A stretch of DNA of 64,000 nucleotides from MGBC163016 sp964649145 (lineage in GTDB: Bacteria; Actinomycetota; Coriobacteriia; Coriobacteriales; Eggerthellaceae): contig CAZYOQ010000003.1 of NCBI GenBank assembly GCA_964649145.1, forward strand, positions 44,493 to 108,492, written 5' to 3'. Position 1 is the stretch's first letter; each line of letters starts with the position of its first letter. The notes below the pieces were generated by a model. The model was given only the letters and a program-made list of their open reading frames with translations. It made no database searches and was not told the origin of the DNA. Shown here piece after piece: positions 35,103-44,539 of this stretch. The position numbers and the translations under genes were made by a program.

Positions 35103-36755
35103 ATGGCTACATTTGCAGAATTCATGCGAATGATGAGTATGGCAAAGGGAGGCAAAGCCTCCAGAAAACGTATGCGCCAAATCGTATCTATCGTGCGCAA
35201 ATACAAGGTTTCAAAAGGTCTTACGCCCGAAAAGGCAGTGAAATTACTTGAAGAGCTGGGCCCTACTTACGTAAAGATTGGGCAAATGGCTTCAACTCGT
35301 TCAGACATTCTTCCTGAAGAGTTTTGTGAAGCTTTCGAGCAGCTTCATGCAGATGTTTCCCCGATGCCCTTCGATATGGTCATAAAATGCATCAACGAAG
35401 CATATGGGTATTCGTGGGAGAAGGTTTTCTTGGCCATAGATCCAAAGCCTCTAGGGTCTGCATCCATTGCTCAGGTTCATCGCGCGGTTCTGCTTAACGG
35501 AGATGTTGTTGCAGTCAAAGTTCGCAGGCCTGGAATCGTCGATGAGATGAACCAAGACATTGCACTTATGAAACGTCTTTTGGCAACGGCCGAGTTTTTG
35601 TCTTCCCAACACCAGGTCGTGCTTCTTAATTTTGAAAATCTTGTTTACGAGCTTGAACGCACAACGGCAAACGAGGTCAATTTCGAGGTCGAGCTTAACA
35701 ATCTTATTCGCTTTCACCTCGAGATAGAAAACGAGTCGGGCGTCTCTTCTCCAATGCCATACCCGCGCTATTCTAATGAATCGGTGCTTGTGATGGAATA
35801 TGTTCAAGGAGTAGCAATCGACGACGTTGAAGCCTTGAAGGAAAAGGGTCACAAACCAGCTGATCTTGCGATGCGGCTTGTGCAAAGCTATATTTCGCAA
35901 GTTCTTGATAGCGGCTTTTTCCATGCTGACCCGCATCCAGGCAACATTATCGTGCGCGGCGACGAAATCGTTTGGATTGACCTTGGGATGGTGGGAACGC
36001 TAACTTCTAGCGAAAGACATCTTGTGGGAAAAATGTTTCGTGCTGTCGCCTCCGATAACCCATACATGCTCACACAGGCCGTTATTAGCATATCTCGGCA
36101 ACATGGGAAGGTGGATCGTGGCCAACTTTTGTCTAGCATCTCTCAGCTTCTAGAAAAGTACGGCTCGGCAGATCTTGTCGACATAAACATGGGTGATGTT
36201 TTTGGAGAACTGGTCGAGATTCTTCGCAATCAGAACCTGATTATGATGCCAGCGGTGACTATGCTTGTGCGCGGGATAATCACAATTGAGGGTGTCTTGG
36301 ACGATATTGCCCCGCATACGAACCTTATAGAAATTGTTAGCAAACACGTAGTTGAACAAAGCCTCGATCCGAACCATATTGCTCACAGAGGAGCCGAACT
36401 TTTCAATGCCTCAATTAGGTCTGCCGAAGCCATGGTGAAGATACCTGCGGGTGTTTCGAATACCCTTGATATGCTGAATAGGGGCGAGCTTTGCGTGCAA
36501 ACCAACATGAAGGTAGAGTCAAGCGCGCTTGAAACTGTTTATGCCTCGGTTGGGAGGCTTTCGCTTGCCTTGATCTCTATGGGGCTTTTCTTGGGGTCGT
36601 CGATTCTTTGCACTACCAATATGCAGCCCACAATCTTCGAGGTTCCGCTTATAGGGTTTATTGGCTATGTTTGCGCGTTTATCTTGGGGATTTACGTCAT
36701 TGCGGTTACGTTTAAGAGTAGACACGCAATGAAGAACAACCAAAAGGTCGACTAA
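35103..36755 (+). CDS. AarF/UbiB (ABC1) family protein kinase-like protein
   Basis: Membrane-bound atypical kinase of 550 aa. Family motifs: LGPTYVKIGQMASTRSDILP near residue 48 (the KxGQ motif), SASIAQVHRA near 119, AVKVRRPG, VMEYVQG, HADPHPGNIIVR near 278 and WIDLGMVG near 294. Two hydrophobic helices close the C-terminus. In many bacteria members support quinone synthesis or lipid homeostasis; the substrate here cannot be assigned. It lies 24 bp before the glycosylase gene. Confidence 0.92.
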   Translation: MATFAEFMRMMSMAKGGKASRKRMRQIVSIVRKYKVSKGLTPEKAVKLLEELGPTYVKIGQMASTRSDILPEEFCEAFEQLHADVSPMPFDMVIKCINEAYGYSWEKVFLAIDPKPLGSASIAQVHRAVLLNGDVVAVKVRRPGIVDEMNQDIALMKRLLATAEFLSSQHQVVLLNFENLVYELERTTANEVNFEVELNNLIRFHLEIENESGVSSPMPYPRYSNESVLVMEYVQGVAIDDVEALKEKGHKPADLAMRLVQSYISQVLDSGFFHADPHPGNIIVRGDEIVWIDLGMVGTLTSSERHLVGKMFRAVASDNPYMLTQAVISISRQHGKVDRGQLLSSISQLLEKYGSADLVDINMGDVFGELVEILRNQNLIMMPAVTMLVRGIITIEGVLDDIAPHTNLIEIVSKHVVEQSLDPNHIAHRGAELFNASIRSAEAMVKIPAGVSNTLDMLNRGELCVQTNMKVESSALETVYASVGRLSLALISMGLFLGSSILCTTNMQPTIFEVPLIGFIGYVCAFILGIYVIAVTFKSRHAMKNNQKVD

Positions 36756-36779
36756 GGCTCCAGACGCCCAGTTTAGGTC

Positions 36780-37688
36780 ATGCAATTAAGAATCGAGATA
36801 AAAGACGACTTCGACCCTGAAAAGATTCGAATTTCGGGTCAATGTTTTCGCGTGAAGCGTCTGGATGGCGATGTTTATAGGTTTATTGCCTGCGATAAGG
36901 TCTTGCTTATAAAAGAGCTTAGGGAAGGGCTTTTCGAGGTATCTTGCACAGAAGACGAATGGGAAAACTTTTGGACCAGCTACTTTGATTTAAGTAGAGT
37001 CTATTCTTCTATTCGAAGGCGTTGTGAGGGCAAGAACGCCTTTGTTGACAGCGCCATGAACTATGGGCGCGGCCTTCGAATACTTTCTCAAGACCCCTGG
37101 GAGATGCTGGTAACTTTCATCATTTCGCAGCGCAAGAACATGCCGGCCATAGCTAGCGCTGTTGAAAAAATCAGCGAAACCTTCGGAAAGACCATAGAAG
37201 TGACAACAGATTCCCCGCTTTTTGCGTTTGCAGAAAAGAGTGGCTTGGTAAAAGAGATTGGAGCCCTGCACGCGTTTCCGACTCCTGAAAGCTTGGCTTG
37301 CGCAAGTGAGGCTGACCTTAGAGAATGTTCGCTTGGTTACCGCGCACCGTATGTGCTTGAAACGGCCATGCAGGTGGCATCTGGCGAATTAGACCTTTGC
37401 GCTCTAGCTAGCCTTTCCGATGTGGAACTTTTCGAGCACCTACAAACAGCTCGTGGCGTTGGTGCCAAAGTTGCGAATTGCGTTTGCCTTTTTGGCTATG
37501 GTCGAACATCGCAAGTGCCTATAGATGTTTGGATCGCACGCGCAATCGATGAAGAGTGCCAGGGCACTAACCCCTTTACCCAATATGGCGAAGATGCCGG
37601 GGTGATGCAGCAATATGTGTTTTTCTACATGACCGATCGCGCCCGAGGTGTCTCAAAAAACTTCGGCGGCAAAGAAAAGCAAGCTTGA
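36780..37688 (+). CDS. Ogg1-type 8-oxoguanine DNA glycosylase
   Basis: DNA repair glycosylase of the HhH-GPD superfamily, 302 aa. An N-terminal beta-rich domain (GQCFRVKRLDGDVYRF) comes before the helical catalytic part; the hairpin region ARGVGAKVANCVCLFGYG carries the catalytic Lys and VPIDVWIARAI the catalytic Asp. DPWEMLVTFIISQRKNMPAI matches the Ogg1 N-glycosylase motif. Alternative reading is a 3-methyladenine glycosylase of the AlkA type, but the Lys favours Ogg. Distance to aarF is 24 bp. Confidence 0.85.
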   Translation: MQLRIEIKDDFDPEKIRISGQCFRVKRLDGDVYRFIACDKVLLIKELREGLFEVSCTEDEWENFWTSYFDLSRVYSSIRRRCEGKNAFVDSAMNYGRGLRILSQDPWEMLVTFIISQRKNMPAIASAVEKISETFGKTIEVTTDSPLFAFAEKSGLVKEIGALHAFPTPESLACASEADLRECSLGYRAPYVLETAMQVASGELDLCALASLSDVELFEHLQTARGVGAKVANCVCLFGYGRTSQVPIDVWIARAIDEECQGTNPFTQYGEDAGVMQQYVFFYMTDRARGVSKNFGGKEKQA

Positions 37689-37736
37689 CGCAGCTTTCAC
37701 CGACTAAATAGAAGGCTCGCTTTTGCGTTTGACCTC

Positions 37737-39260
37737 TTATTTTTGATATGTGACCCTTGCTCCTTGAGGAGTGTCTTCGATGGCGAACCCAAGGCCAGCT
37801 AACCCATCGCGTACGGCATCGGCGGTTGTCCAGTCTTTTTCTGCACGAGCCGATGCGCGCTTATTTAGCAAGGCTTCAACTGCCTTTGCTACATCTGCTC
37901 CATCGAAGCCTGCAATTTCGGCGGCAAGTGCTATGACTTCTGTGGGGTATTCGCTTGATGCGTCATCGTCTTGTTTGCCTGTAATATCTATTCCCAGCAC
38001 CCCAAGCAGCTCTACTATCAAGTTGCGTGCGGCCGTCACAGAATGTGCATCTTGCGTGCTAAGCGTTGCGTCAGCTACCATCGAATTGACATCGCCTACA
38101 AGTGTGAAAAGAACGCCAAGTGCTGCAGGCGCATTGAAGTCATCGTCCATAGCATCGGTGAAATCGCCTTTTGCTGCTGCAATCTTATCTTTTAACGCAG
38201 CATTATCTATCGCGTCGGGAAGTTCTGCACTTGCGTTAGAACATAGCCAATCTACGTTTTTGATGGAGTTCTCGATGCGAGTGAGCGCAGATTCAGCTTC
38301 CGCCAAGCGATCCTCCGAGAAATCCAGCGGGCTTCTATAATGTGTCTGAAGCATTAGCATACGAAGCGCTTCAGGACGTACTCGGTCTAGCACCTCGTAA
38401 AGCAGCAGGAAGTTGCCAAGCGATTTTGACATCTTCTCGGAATTTATCTGAAGCATTCCAGAATGTATCCAATAGCGTGCGAAAGTGCCGCCGCAGGCAC
38501 ATTCCGATTGTGCGCATTCGTTTTCGTGGTGAGGGAATACAAGATCGGCTCCACCGCCATGAATATCGAATGGCAAGCCTAGGTATTTTTCAGACATGGC
38601 AGAACATTCAATATGCCAGCCGGGGCGCCCCTGACCCCAGGGCGACTCCCAGGAAGGTTCGCCTGGTTTTGCGGCTTTCCACAGCGCGAAATCTAGTGGA
38701 TCATGCTTGCGGTCTGCCACATCTGCCGCGCCGTTGGCCTCGGCTCGAAGTTCGCGATGTCCAGCTTCCATCTCGTCTATATTGCGTCCAGAAAGAGACC
38801 CATAATGGGTGTCGCTTCTAACCGAGAAATAGACATCGCCGTCTTCTACGTAGGCATGACCTTTGTCGATGAGCGTCTGTACAAGCGCGATCATCGCGTC
38901 CATCTCTTCAGTGGCTTTCGGGCGAATGCTTGGGTCTTGTACGCCTGCGGCATGCATGTCTGCAATGAACGCTTCTGTATATTCTTTGGCTACTTCTTCG
39001 GCTGTGCGACCCTCTTCGTTTGCGCGGGCTATGATCTTGTCATCTACATCGGTTACGTTTTGCACGAACTTTACTTTGAACCCGCGCCACTCTAGGTATC
39101 GGCGAATAGTGTCGAAGGATATAAAGGTGCGGGCGTTGCCTATATGTATGCGATTGTAAACGGTAGGCCCGCATACATACATACGGATCTCACCATCGCG
39201 TAAAGGCTTGAAGTCGACCTTCTTGTGCTGTTTTGTGTCGTAGAGGCGAATCAAGGTCAT
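37737..39260 (-). CDS. cysS: Cysteinyl-tRNA synthetase
   Basis: Class I aminoacyl-tRNA synthetase charging tRNA-Cys, 507 aa. CGPTVYNRIHIGNART near residue 29 holds the Zn-ligand Cys and the HIGH-type motif, GWHIECSAMS and GGGADLVFPHHENE hold further Zn ligands, and KMSKSLGNF is the KMSKS motif. ATG 39260 overlaps the ispF stop as ATGA and follows GAGAAAGGA; the upstream ATG in the same frame is rejected. Order ispD-ispF-cysS is common in actinobacteria and Firmicutes. Confidence 0.97.
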   Translation of the reverse strand: MTLIRLYDTKQHKKVDFKPLRDGEIRMYVCGPTVYNRIHIGNARTFISFDTIRRYLEWRGFKVKFVQNVTDVDDKIIARANEEGRTAEEVAKEYTEAFIADMHAAGVQDPSIRPKATEEMDAMIALVQTLIDKGHAYVEDGDVYFSVRSDTHYGSLSGRNIDEMEAGHRELRAEANGAADVADRKHDPLDFALWKAAKPGEPSWESPWGQGRPGWHIECSAMSEKYLGLPFDIHGGGADLVFPHHENECAQSECACGGTFARYWIHSGMLQINSEKMSKSLGNFLLLYEVLDRVRPEALRMLMLQTHYRSPLDFSEDRLAEAESALTRIENSIKNVDWLCSNASAELPDAIDNAALKDKIAAAKGDFTDAMDDDFNAPAALGVLFTLVGDVNSMVADATLSTQDAHSVTAARNLIVELLGVLGIDITGKQDDDASSEYPTEVIALAAEIAGFDGADVAKAVEALLNKRASARAEKDWTTADAVRDGLAGLGFAIEDTPQGARVTYQK

Positions 39261-39763
39261 TCCTTTCTCATAAGCAGACATGTGGCATATGCTGAAATGC
39301 CCTCGCCACGACCCTCGAATCCAAGGTTTTCGGTAGTGGTGGCTTTTACGCCTACGTTATCAATATCGATTTGCAAGGCATTTGCTAAATTGAGGCGCAT
39401 TTGGTCTCGATAAGGAGATAGTTTCGGGGCTTGCGCCGCTACGACAGAATCGACGTCGACAATATCAAAACCAGCCTCGCGTACGGCCTGGTTAGCTATC
39501 GCAAGCAGGATCATGGAATCTGCATTTTTATAGGCTGGGTCGGTATCGGGGAAGAGCTTGCCAATGTCTCCTATGCGCGCCGCACTTAAGATGGCGTCAG
39601 CAACTGCATGTGCTAGCACATCGGCATCCGAATGCCCGTCAAGCCCGCGCTCATACGGGATATTCACTCCACCAATGATCAGCTCACGGCCTGCATCGGC
39701 CGGGGCAAAAGCGTGAACATCTATGCCTATCCCGCATCGAAGATTTTTGTTAAGTGATTCCAT
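39257..39763 (-). CDS. ispF: 2-C-methyl-D-erythritol 2,4-cyclodiphosphate synthase
   Basis: Fifth enzyme of the MEP isoprenoid pathway, 168 aa. Metal ligands lie in GIGIDVHAF (DxH) and GLDGHSDADVLAHAV; the C-terminal signature is KATTTENLGFEGRGEGI. The ATG overlaps the ispD stop by one base (TAATG), and its own stop overlaps cysS, so the three genes are translationally coupled. Confidence 0.97.
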   Translation of the reverse strand: MESLNKNLRCGIGIDVHAFAPADAGRELIIGGVNIPYERGLDGHSDADVLAHAVADAILSAARIGDIGKLFPDTDPAYKNADSMILLAIANQAVREAGFDIVDVDSVVAAQAPKLSPYRDQMRLNLANALQIDIDNVGVKATTTENLGFEGRGEGISAYATCLLMRKE

Positions 39764-40608
39764 TAAAAGGTATCGCTTTCACCCTCGAACATCTTTCGCA
39801 CGGCAGATGCGAGAAGTGTGTAGTCTTCAGGAACCGTGAGCTTGATATTGTCGCGCTTTCCTTGCACTACTAAGACTCTGCCTCCAAGGCGTTCGATTAG
39901 AGATGAGTCATCGGTACCTACAAAGCCGTCGGCCATGGCCGATGCATGAGCCCGCCTGTAAATGCCTGACCTGAAGACTTGCGGCGTTTGGGCGTTCCAG
40001 AATACATGGCGGTCGGGGGTTCCAACTATTGCCCCGTCTTCAACGACTTTAAGCGTGTCTATTGCTGGGTGAGCCACAACGGCGCCATCGGCATCGATGT
40101 TTCCCTTCACGGTATTGATAGTGTGCAGTATGAGCTGAGGTGAAACAAGTGGGCGAGCGCCATCGTGAACAACGATGAATTCGAAATCGTTAGGTACAGC
40201 TTCAAGCCCTAAATAGGCAGATTCCTGGCGGATGTCTCCTGATGGGGCGACCTTAACCGGGGTCACGAACGGGAATGGGTCGATTGCGCGTTTCAGGTAT
40301 TCGTCTTGGCGCTCTTTTGGGCACACGATAACGATAAGCCCGATATCACCAACTGCATCAAAGGCTTCTGCAGACCACGTCAAAATAGGTTTACCAGCTA
40401 TTTTGACAAGCTGCTTACCCCCGTCTCGGCCGAAGCGCTCGCCCATTCCTCCGGCAAGTATTATCGCTGCGGTCTTTGGGTTTTTGTCAAGCTGCCCAAT
40501 AAGTTCAAGCTCGTTTTTGGTTTCTGTGCTATTCGAGAGGACTTCGGCCATAATCTCTGGAACTCTTAATGTTTCAGGGGAGAATACCGGATCTGCGACC
40601 CTGCCCAT
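39763..40608 (-). CDS. ispD: 2-C-methyl-D-erythritol 4-phosphate cytidylyltransferase with N-terminal extension
   Basis: Third enzyme of the MEP pathway, 281 aa. The nucleotidyltransferase starts near residue 46 with AAIILAGGMGERFG, followed by GKQLVKIAGKPILTW, VHDGARPLVS, TPQVFR and GTDDSSLIE. The first 45 residues are extra compared with most IspD proteins, yet AGGAGG stands at ideal distance before ATG 40608, so the extension is probably translated. It heads the ispD-ispF-cysS operon. Confidence 0.94.
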   Translation of the reverse strand: MGRVADPVFSPETLRVPEIMAEVLSNSTETKNELELIGQLDKNPKTAAIILAGGMGERFGRDGGKQLVKIAGKPILTWSAEAFDAVGDIGLIVIVCPKERQDEYLKRAIDPFPFVTPVKVAPSGDIRQESAYLGLEAVPNDFEFIVVHDGARPLVSPQLILHTINTVKGNIDADGAVVAHPAIDTLKVVEDGAIVGTPDRHVFWNAQTPQVFRSGIYRRAHASAMADGFVGTDDSSLIERLGGRVLVVQGKRDNIKLTVPEDYTLLASAVRKMFEGESDTF

Positions 40609-40692
40609 GAAATCCTCCTTTTATAGTTTCTTAGTTTGTGAAAGTATACGCCCATTTCAAGCCGATGCCATGCGCGCAAACCGTCGAAGGGA

Positions 40693-41982
40693 TTATAAGT
40701 GCCGCGCTGTTCGCTTGTGTTCGCGTCTGCGTAGAAACGAGCCTGAAGGTATGGGTCGGTTCGAGACTACTGTGTATGTATCAACCGCACGGTTGGCCAC
40801 ATCAACTTTTACAGGCCGGCTGTTTTCGTCGATCCAATGAAGGTCGGCTACGCGAAGTTTGCTTGCATTTTCTTGTGCGGAAGGATCTTCGCCTTCATTT
40901 TCCGGGGCAGTCACTTTACCTTTTACTCTTGGGGAAAGCACTTCAAGCACTTCGCTTTCTGCAAAACGATTGCGGCATCGAAGCTCAAGGACGTACTGCT
41001 TGTCTTGAACCTTGCATGAAACCACATCAGCCACATGCAGGGTGTCCTGTTCGTAGCCATCGTAGTCGCATGCTTGCTTAGGGTCTCCAAAATAAAAACC
41101 CTCGCTGTATGGGCGGTGCGATATTCCCGCAAGTTCTTGCTTTAAAGAAGCAATAGCCGCGCCACTTTTGTCTTTTGAATCAAGCGCTTGCCTGTATGCG
41201 CCAACGACACTTGCCACATAGAAAGCCTTTTTGTTGCGGCCTTCTATCTTTATCGAATGCACTCCGGCTTGTTCTAATTTGTCAAGATGTTCGATCATGC
41301 AAAGATCTTTGGCGTTCATGATGAAAGTGCCCTCATCTTCTTCGATGGGAAAGTATTCACCAGGGCGTTTTTCTTCTTCAAGTACGTAGTGCCAACGACA
41401 TGGTTGAGTGCATTCTCCCTTGTTGCCGGACCTCCCTGTGAGGTAGGCACTAATCAAACATCTGCTTGATTGCGCCATGCATTGTGCGCCGTGGACGAAT
41501 GCTTCTATTTCAAGGTCGCGCGGAACTTCTTTGTGCATTTCTGCAATTTGGGCAAGCGTCATCTCGCGAGCGCATACAATGCGTGAAGCACCAAGTTCAT
41601 ACCACATTTTTGCTGCCTCGGAATTCGCGACAGAGGCCTGCGTGCTAACATGCAGCCTGCAACGTGGAGCATATTTTTTCGCAAGGGAAAACGCCCCAAT
41701 GTCACCAATTATGAGGGCGTCGGCTCCTGCGTCGTCTACTTGTTCTAAGTATGAAGGAAGTTCTGCAAGGTCGTCTTGAGTGATCATTACGTTGCATGTC
41801 ACATAGACGCGAACGCCGGCATCATGTGCAAGCTGGACAGCAACGGGAAGCTCTTCCATAGCAAAATTTGCTGCTCTTGCGCGCATGCCGAAGCGCTCGG
41901 CGGCAAGATATAGCGCGTCGGCGCCAAAATCTATAGCTGCGCGGAGTTGGTCAAACCCGCCTGCTGGGGCTAAAAGCTCCAT
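40693..41982 (-). CDS. U32-family peptidase/RNA-modifying protein
   Basis: Protein of 429 aa of the U32 collagenase-like family. The family signature lies in the middle (EAFVHGAQCMAQSSRCLISA, GECTQPCRW) and carries the Cys residues that bind an iron-sulfur cluster in studied members. The N-terminal barrel starts ELLAPAGGFDQLRAAIDFGA. Relatives such as RlhA and TrhP hydroxylate rRNA or tRNA, so the peptidase name may be misleading. ATG 41982 follows AAAGGAAGG; ATG 41997 is too close to it. Confidence 0.9.
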   Translation of the reverse strand: MELLAPAGGFDQLRAAIDFGADALYLAAERFGMRARAANFAMEELPVAVQLAHDAGVRVYVTCNVMITQDDLAELPSYLEQVDDAGADALIIGDIGAFSLAKKYAPRCRLHVSTQASVANSEAAKMWYELGASRIVCAREMTLAQIAEMHKEVPRDLEIEAFVHGAQCMAQSSRCLISAYLTGRSGNKGECTQPCRWHYVLEEEKRPGEYFPIEEDEGTFIMNAKDLCMIEHLDKLEQAGVHSIKIEGRNKKAFYVASVVGAYRQALDSKDKSGAAIASLKQELAGISHRPYSEGFYFGDPKQACDYDGYEQDTLHVADVVSCKVQDKQYVLELRCRNRFAESEVLEVLSPRVKGKVTAPENEGEDPSAQENASKLRVADLHWIDENSRPVKVDVANRAVDTYTVVSNRPIPSGSFLRRREHKRTARHL

Positions 41983-42164
41983 GAACCTTCCTTTCATAAG
42001 TTACAGGAAAGTATATTAGCGTCTTTGCTACTTCGTTTGGGCGCACGCGCGAATGTGTTTGGGTGTGTATGTGAAGGCGTGCTTGAGTACATGCTTGTAT
42101 GTTTATTTCTTTGCTGAGATGTTTGGACGTACGTCTTGTAAAAATCGTACTAGAATTAGATTTT

Positions 42165-43754
42165 ATGAGTAAGGCAATCGGAAACAATATGATCCGAAAA
42201 GTGCTGGTATCCGTCCTTGGCATAGTGGTCGGAGTGGCTCTTGCTTTCGTGCTTCCAAATACTGGGCTTAGCTCTCAGGCAGCTTGGGCTATTGGTATTC
42301 TTGTATGGGCTATTATCTGGTGGATTTCAGCCATCATTCCAGACTATCTAGTGGCGCTTATCATGGCGGCTCTATTCGTTATCATCTGTCAGGTGCCAAC
42401 CGAAACAGTTCTCTCATCTTTTGCCGGGAGTACCTGGTGGCTTTTGGTTGCGGCATTTGGCTTGGGTCTTGCGATGCAGAAGAGCGGGCTAATGGCGCGC
42501 ATGGCAAAGGCAATACTGCGTAAATTCCCCAATACTTATAGTGCGCAGATACTTGGGTTTATGGTTGCAGGCACTGTGATAGGCCCGTTTATCCCGTCTC
42601 TTTCGGTGAAGTGCGTCATGCTTGCACCGCTTTCGATGTCTGTATCCGATTCAATGGGTTATGAGCGCAAAAGCAAACAGGCAGATGGTCTGTTCCTTGC
42701 TATGTTTACGGGCATTCGAAACATTGGGCCAGCTGTTATAAGCGCTTCAATTGTGGGCTATGCGATGGTTGCGACGCTTCCGTCAGATGTTCAGGCGCAG
42801 TTTGACATGGTGCACTGGTTTGTGGGCATGCTTCCATGGTTTGTCATAGTTTTCGTGTTGAACTTTATTGCCATCGTGAATATCTATAAGCCGCGAGGGG
42901 ATGCTCAAATAAAGCAGGCTGCCTCTGACGCGTCCGCTGCGCCTGTTGAAGACGGCGTAGCTGGCGTGGCCGTCGAGCCTACTGGAGTCGGAGAGTCTAC
43001 TGGAGTCGACCAATCCAATCAGCCCATCCAATCTGGCCAACCCGATCATCCCGACCCACCGATCCCTTCGGAGTCGAGCTCAAAGGCCTCAAAGCACACA
43101 AGCTCTAATACTTTTGAAAAGACACCTCTTACTAAACCCGAAAAGCAGATGACCGTGATAATGGCATGCTGCGTGGCGCTTTGGGTTGCCGAGCCATTGC
43201 ATGGCATACCCTCTCATATAGTCGCGATTTGCGCGCTTGTGGCTACTTGCGTTTGTAAGGTGCTTGACAAGAAAGATTTACGCAGTGGAATTGCCTGGGA
43301 CAATCTGATTTTTATGGGAATAGTTTTCGGGTTAGCAGCTGTTTTTTCATACCTTGGAATTGACACTTGGATAATTGCGGCATGCGAACCAGCCATGTCT
43401 GTTTTAGCGCAAAATCCCTACACCTTTGTTTTAGGAATAGCCATTGCAACTATTCTGCTTCGCTTCCTCATTATTTCTGAGGTTCCGTTCCTGAATATCT
43501 TTATGGCATTCATGGTGCCACTAGCACTTACGTTCAACATAAGCCCGTGGGTTGTTGGAGTTGTGGTGTATGCCACCATTAGCCCTTGGTTCTTCAAGTA
43601 CCAAAACGTTGTCTATTTGTCGGCGTTCTACGCCACCGATGGCAAGATGGTAAAGCACTCAAGCATGGCAAAATATTGCTTCATCTACCTTTGCATAGCA
43701 ATTATTGGGCTTCTAGCTTCGGTTCCTTATTGGCAGCTGATAGGGATTTTGTAG
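42165..43754 (+). CDS. DASS (SLC13-like) anion transporter with hydrophilic insert
   Basis: Membrane carrier of about 529 aa for dicarboxylates or related anions, with roughly eleven hydrophobic segments in two halves. GSTWWLLVAAFGLGLAMQKS, GFMVAGTVIGPFIPSLS and the C-terminal FLIISEVPFLNIFMAFMVPL fit the divalent anion:Na+ symporter superfamily. Between the halves, near residues 250-325, sits a Pro/Ser/Gly-rich insert (VEPTGVGESTGVDQSNQ and following) with short duplications. The start is uncertain: ATG 42165 (MSKAIGNN) or ATG 42189 (MIRKV), neither with a strong ribosome binding site. Its stop region is copied downstream. Confidence 0.82.
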   Translation: MSKAIGNNMIRKVLVSVLGIVVGVALAFVLPNTGLSSQAAWAIGILVWAIIWWISAIIPDYLVALIMAALFVIICQVPTETVLSSFAGSTWWLLVAAFGLGLAMQKSGLMARMAKAILRKFPNTYSAQILGFMVAGTVIGPFIPSLSVKCVMLAPLSMSVSDSMGYERKSKQADGLFLAMFTGIRNIGPAVISASIVGYAMVATLPSDVQAQFDMVHWFVGMLPWFVIVFVLNFIAIVNIYKPRGDAQIKQAASDASAAPVEDGVAGVAVEPTGVGESTGVDQSNQPIQSGQPDHPDPPIPSESSSKASKHTSSNTFEKTPLTKPEKQMTVIMACCVALWVAEPLHGIPSHIVAICALVATCVCKVLDKKDLRSGIAWDNLIFMGIVFGLAAVFSYLGIDTWIIAACEPAMSVLAQNPYTFVLGIAIATILLRFLIISEVPFLNIFMAFMVPLALTFNISPWVVGVVVYATISPWFFKYQNVVYLSAFYATDGKMVKHSSMAKYCFIYLCIAIIGLLASVPYWQLIGIL

Positions 43755-43841
43755 CCTCTGGTGTTCCTCAGTAATCAGAATTCCGTGGTGACCGGCATTT
43801 TGTAGCCGACAGTATCCCGCCACGACCGACATTTCGCGGCC
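43744..43841 (+). repeat. Dispersed copies of the stop region of the anion transporter gene
   Basis: GGATTTTGTAGCC (43744-43756, holding the TAG stop) recurs as GCATTTTGTAGCC (43795-43807), with the second TAG 51 bases downstream in the same frame, and in degraded form at 43829-43841. Longer flanks are related too. Confidence 0.7.
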
Positions 43842-43884
43842 GTCGGTTTCTGCAAGTTCAAAATAGCGCTTACGCTTTCAATAA

Positions 43885-44448
43885 CTATCCCGCAAAGATA
43901 ATGCTGTTGAGTTTGCCTAGCTCTTCGGTCGCGTTGTCGCATACCCACTCGGTGTTATCTAGCGTGAAGTTTAAGACGATTGTCTCGTCTTCATTTTCGG
44001 TGTCGCGTATGGCCTGAAGAATGATTTCGTGAATGAGCTCGATCTTCTCGTCTTCATCAAGGGAGTCTTCCTCATTTAAAAGGTCGAAGCTATTTTGTGC
44101 TTCTTGCAGTTTTTCAAGAAGCCCTGAGGAGCTTTTAGACTTGATTGTAACTTGGGCGCTAGCAGCCTTGTCGACTACGTCTACGTCCTCAATAGCGTAA
44201 TCAAAGCCATCGAGTACGGCATAAGCAAATTCTTCGCCGTCAAACCCCAACTCCGTAAGTCCTTCGTCTGTTGCTGTTTTCTCCAAGCGTGCGATTACAG
44301 TCTCATTGGCAGTTTTATATGGCTCAAGTCGCTCAATTATGGAATCGCATATCACATCCTCGCTGGTTTTCTGACACCCCAACGAGAAAAACGCCATATA
44401 CAAAGAGCATAGAGCCAATGTCACAAGCAACGTTTTCTTAAACTTCAA
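43885..44448 (-). CDS. Hypothetical lipoprotein
   Basis: Secreted lipoprotein of 187 aa. Signal peptide with lipobox FSLGC at residue 25, then an acidic, helical-rich soluble domain with Glu/Asp-rich stretches. The start is TTG 44448, the only in-frame option before the signal sequence, with AGGTGA upstream. The general layout resembles small DUF4854/DUF5105-like lipoproteins of Gram-positives, but no family is claimed. It is divergent from the capA-like gene. Confidence 0.65.
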   Translation of the reverse strand: MKFKKTLLVTLALCSLYMAFFSLGCQKTSEDVICDSIIERLEPYKTANETVIARLEKTATDEGLTELGFDGEEFAYAVLDGFDYAIEDVDVVDKAASAQVTIKSKSSSGLLEKLQEAQNSFDLLNEEDSLDEDEKIELIHEIILQAIRDTENEDETIVLNFTLDNTEWVCDNATEELGKLNSIIFAG

Positions 44449-44539
44449 AATACCATCACCTAAATATAAAATGCATAACTGACAAGATCATTTTTATTCT
44501 TATCTAGATTATTGCAAAGTTAGTGTTGAAAGGTCGGCA

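Noticed and set aside
38342..39159. Long plus-strand frames inside cysS
   Set aside because: Shadows of a clearly identified synthetase gene; no independent start signal.
42001..42120. GT-rich phrases before the DASS gene as repeats or a regulatory array
   Set aside because: Similarity is mostly composition (GTGTGTATGTG-like); no consistent unit.
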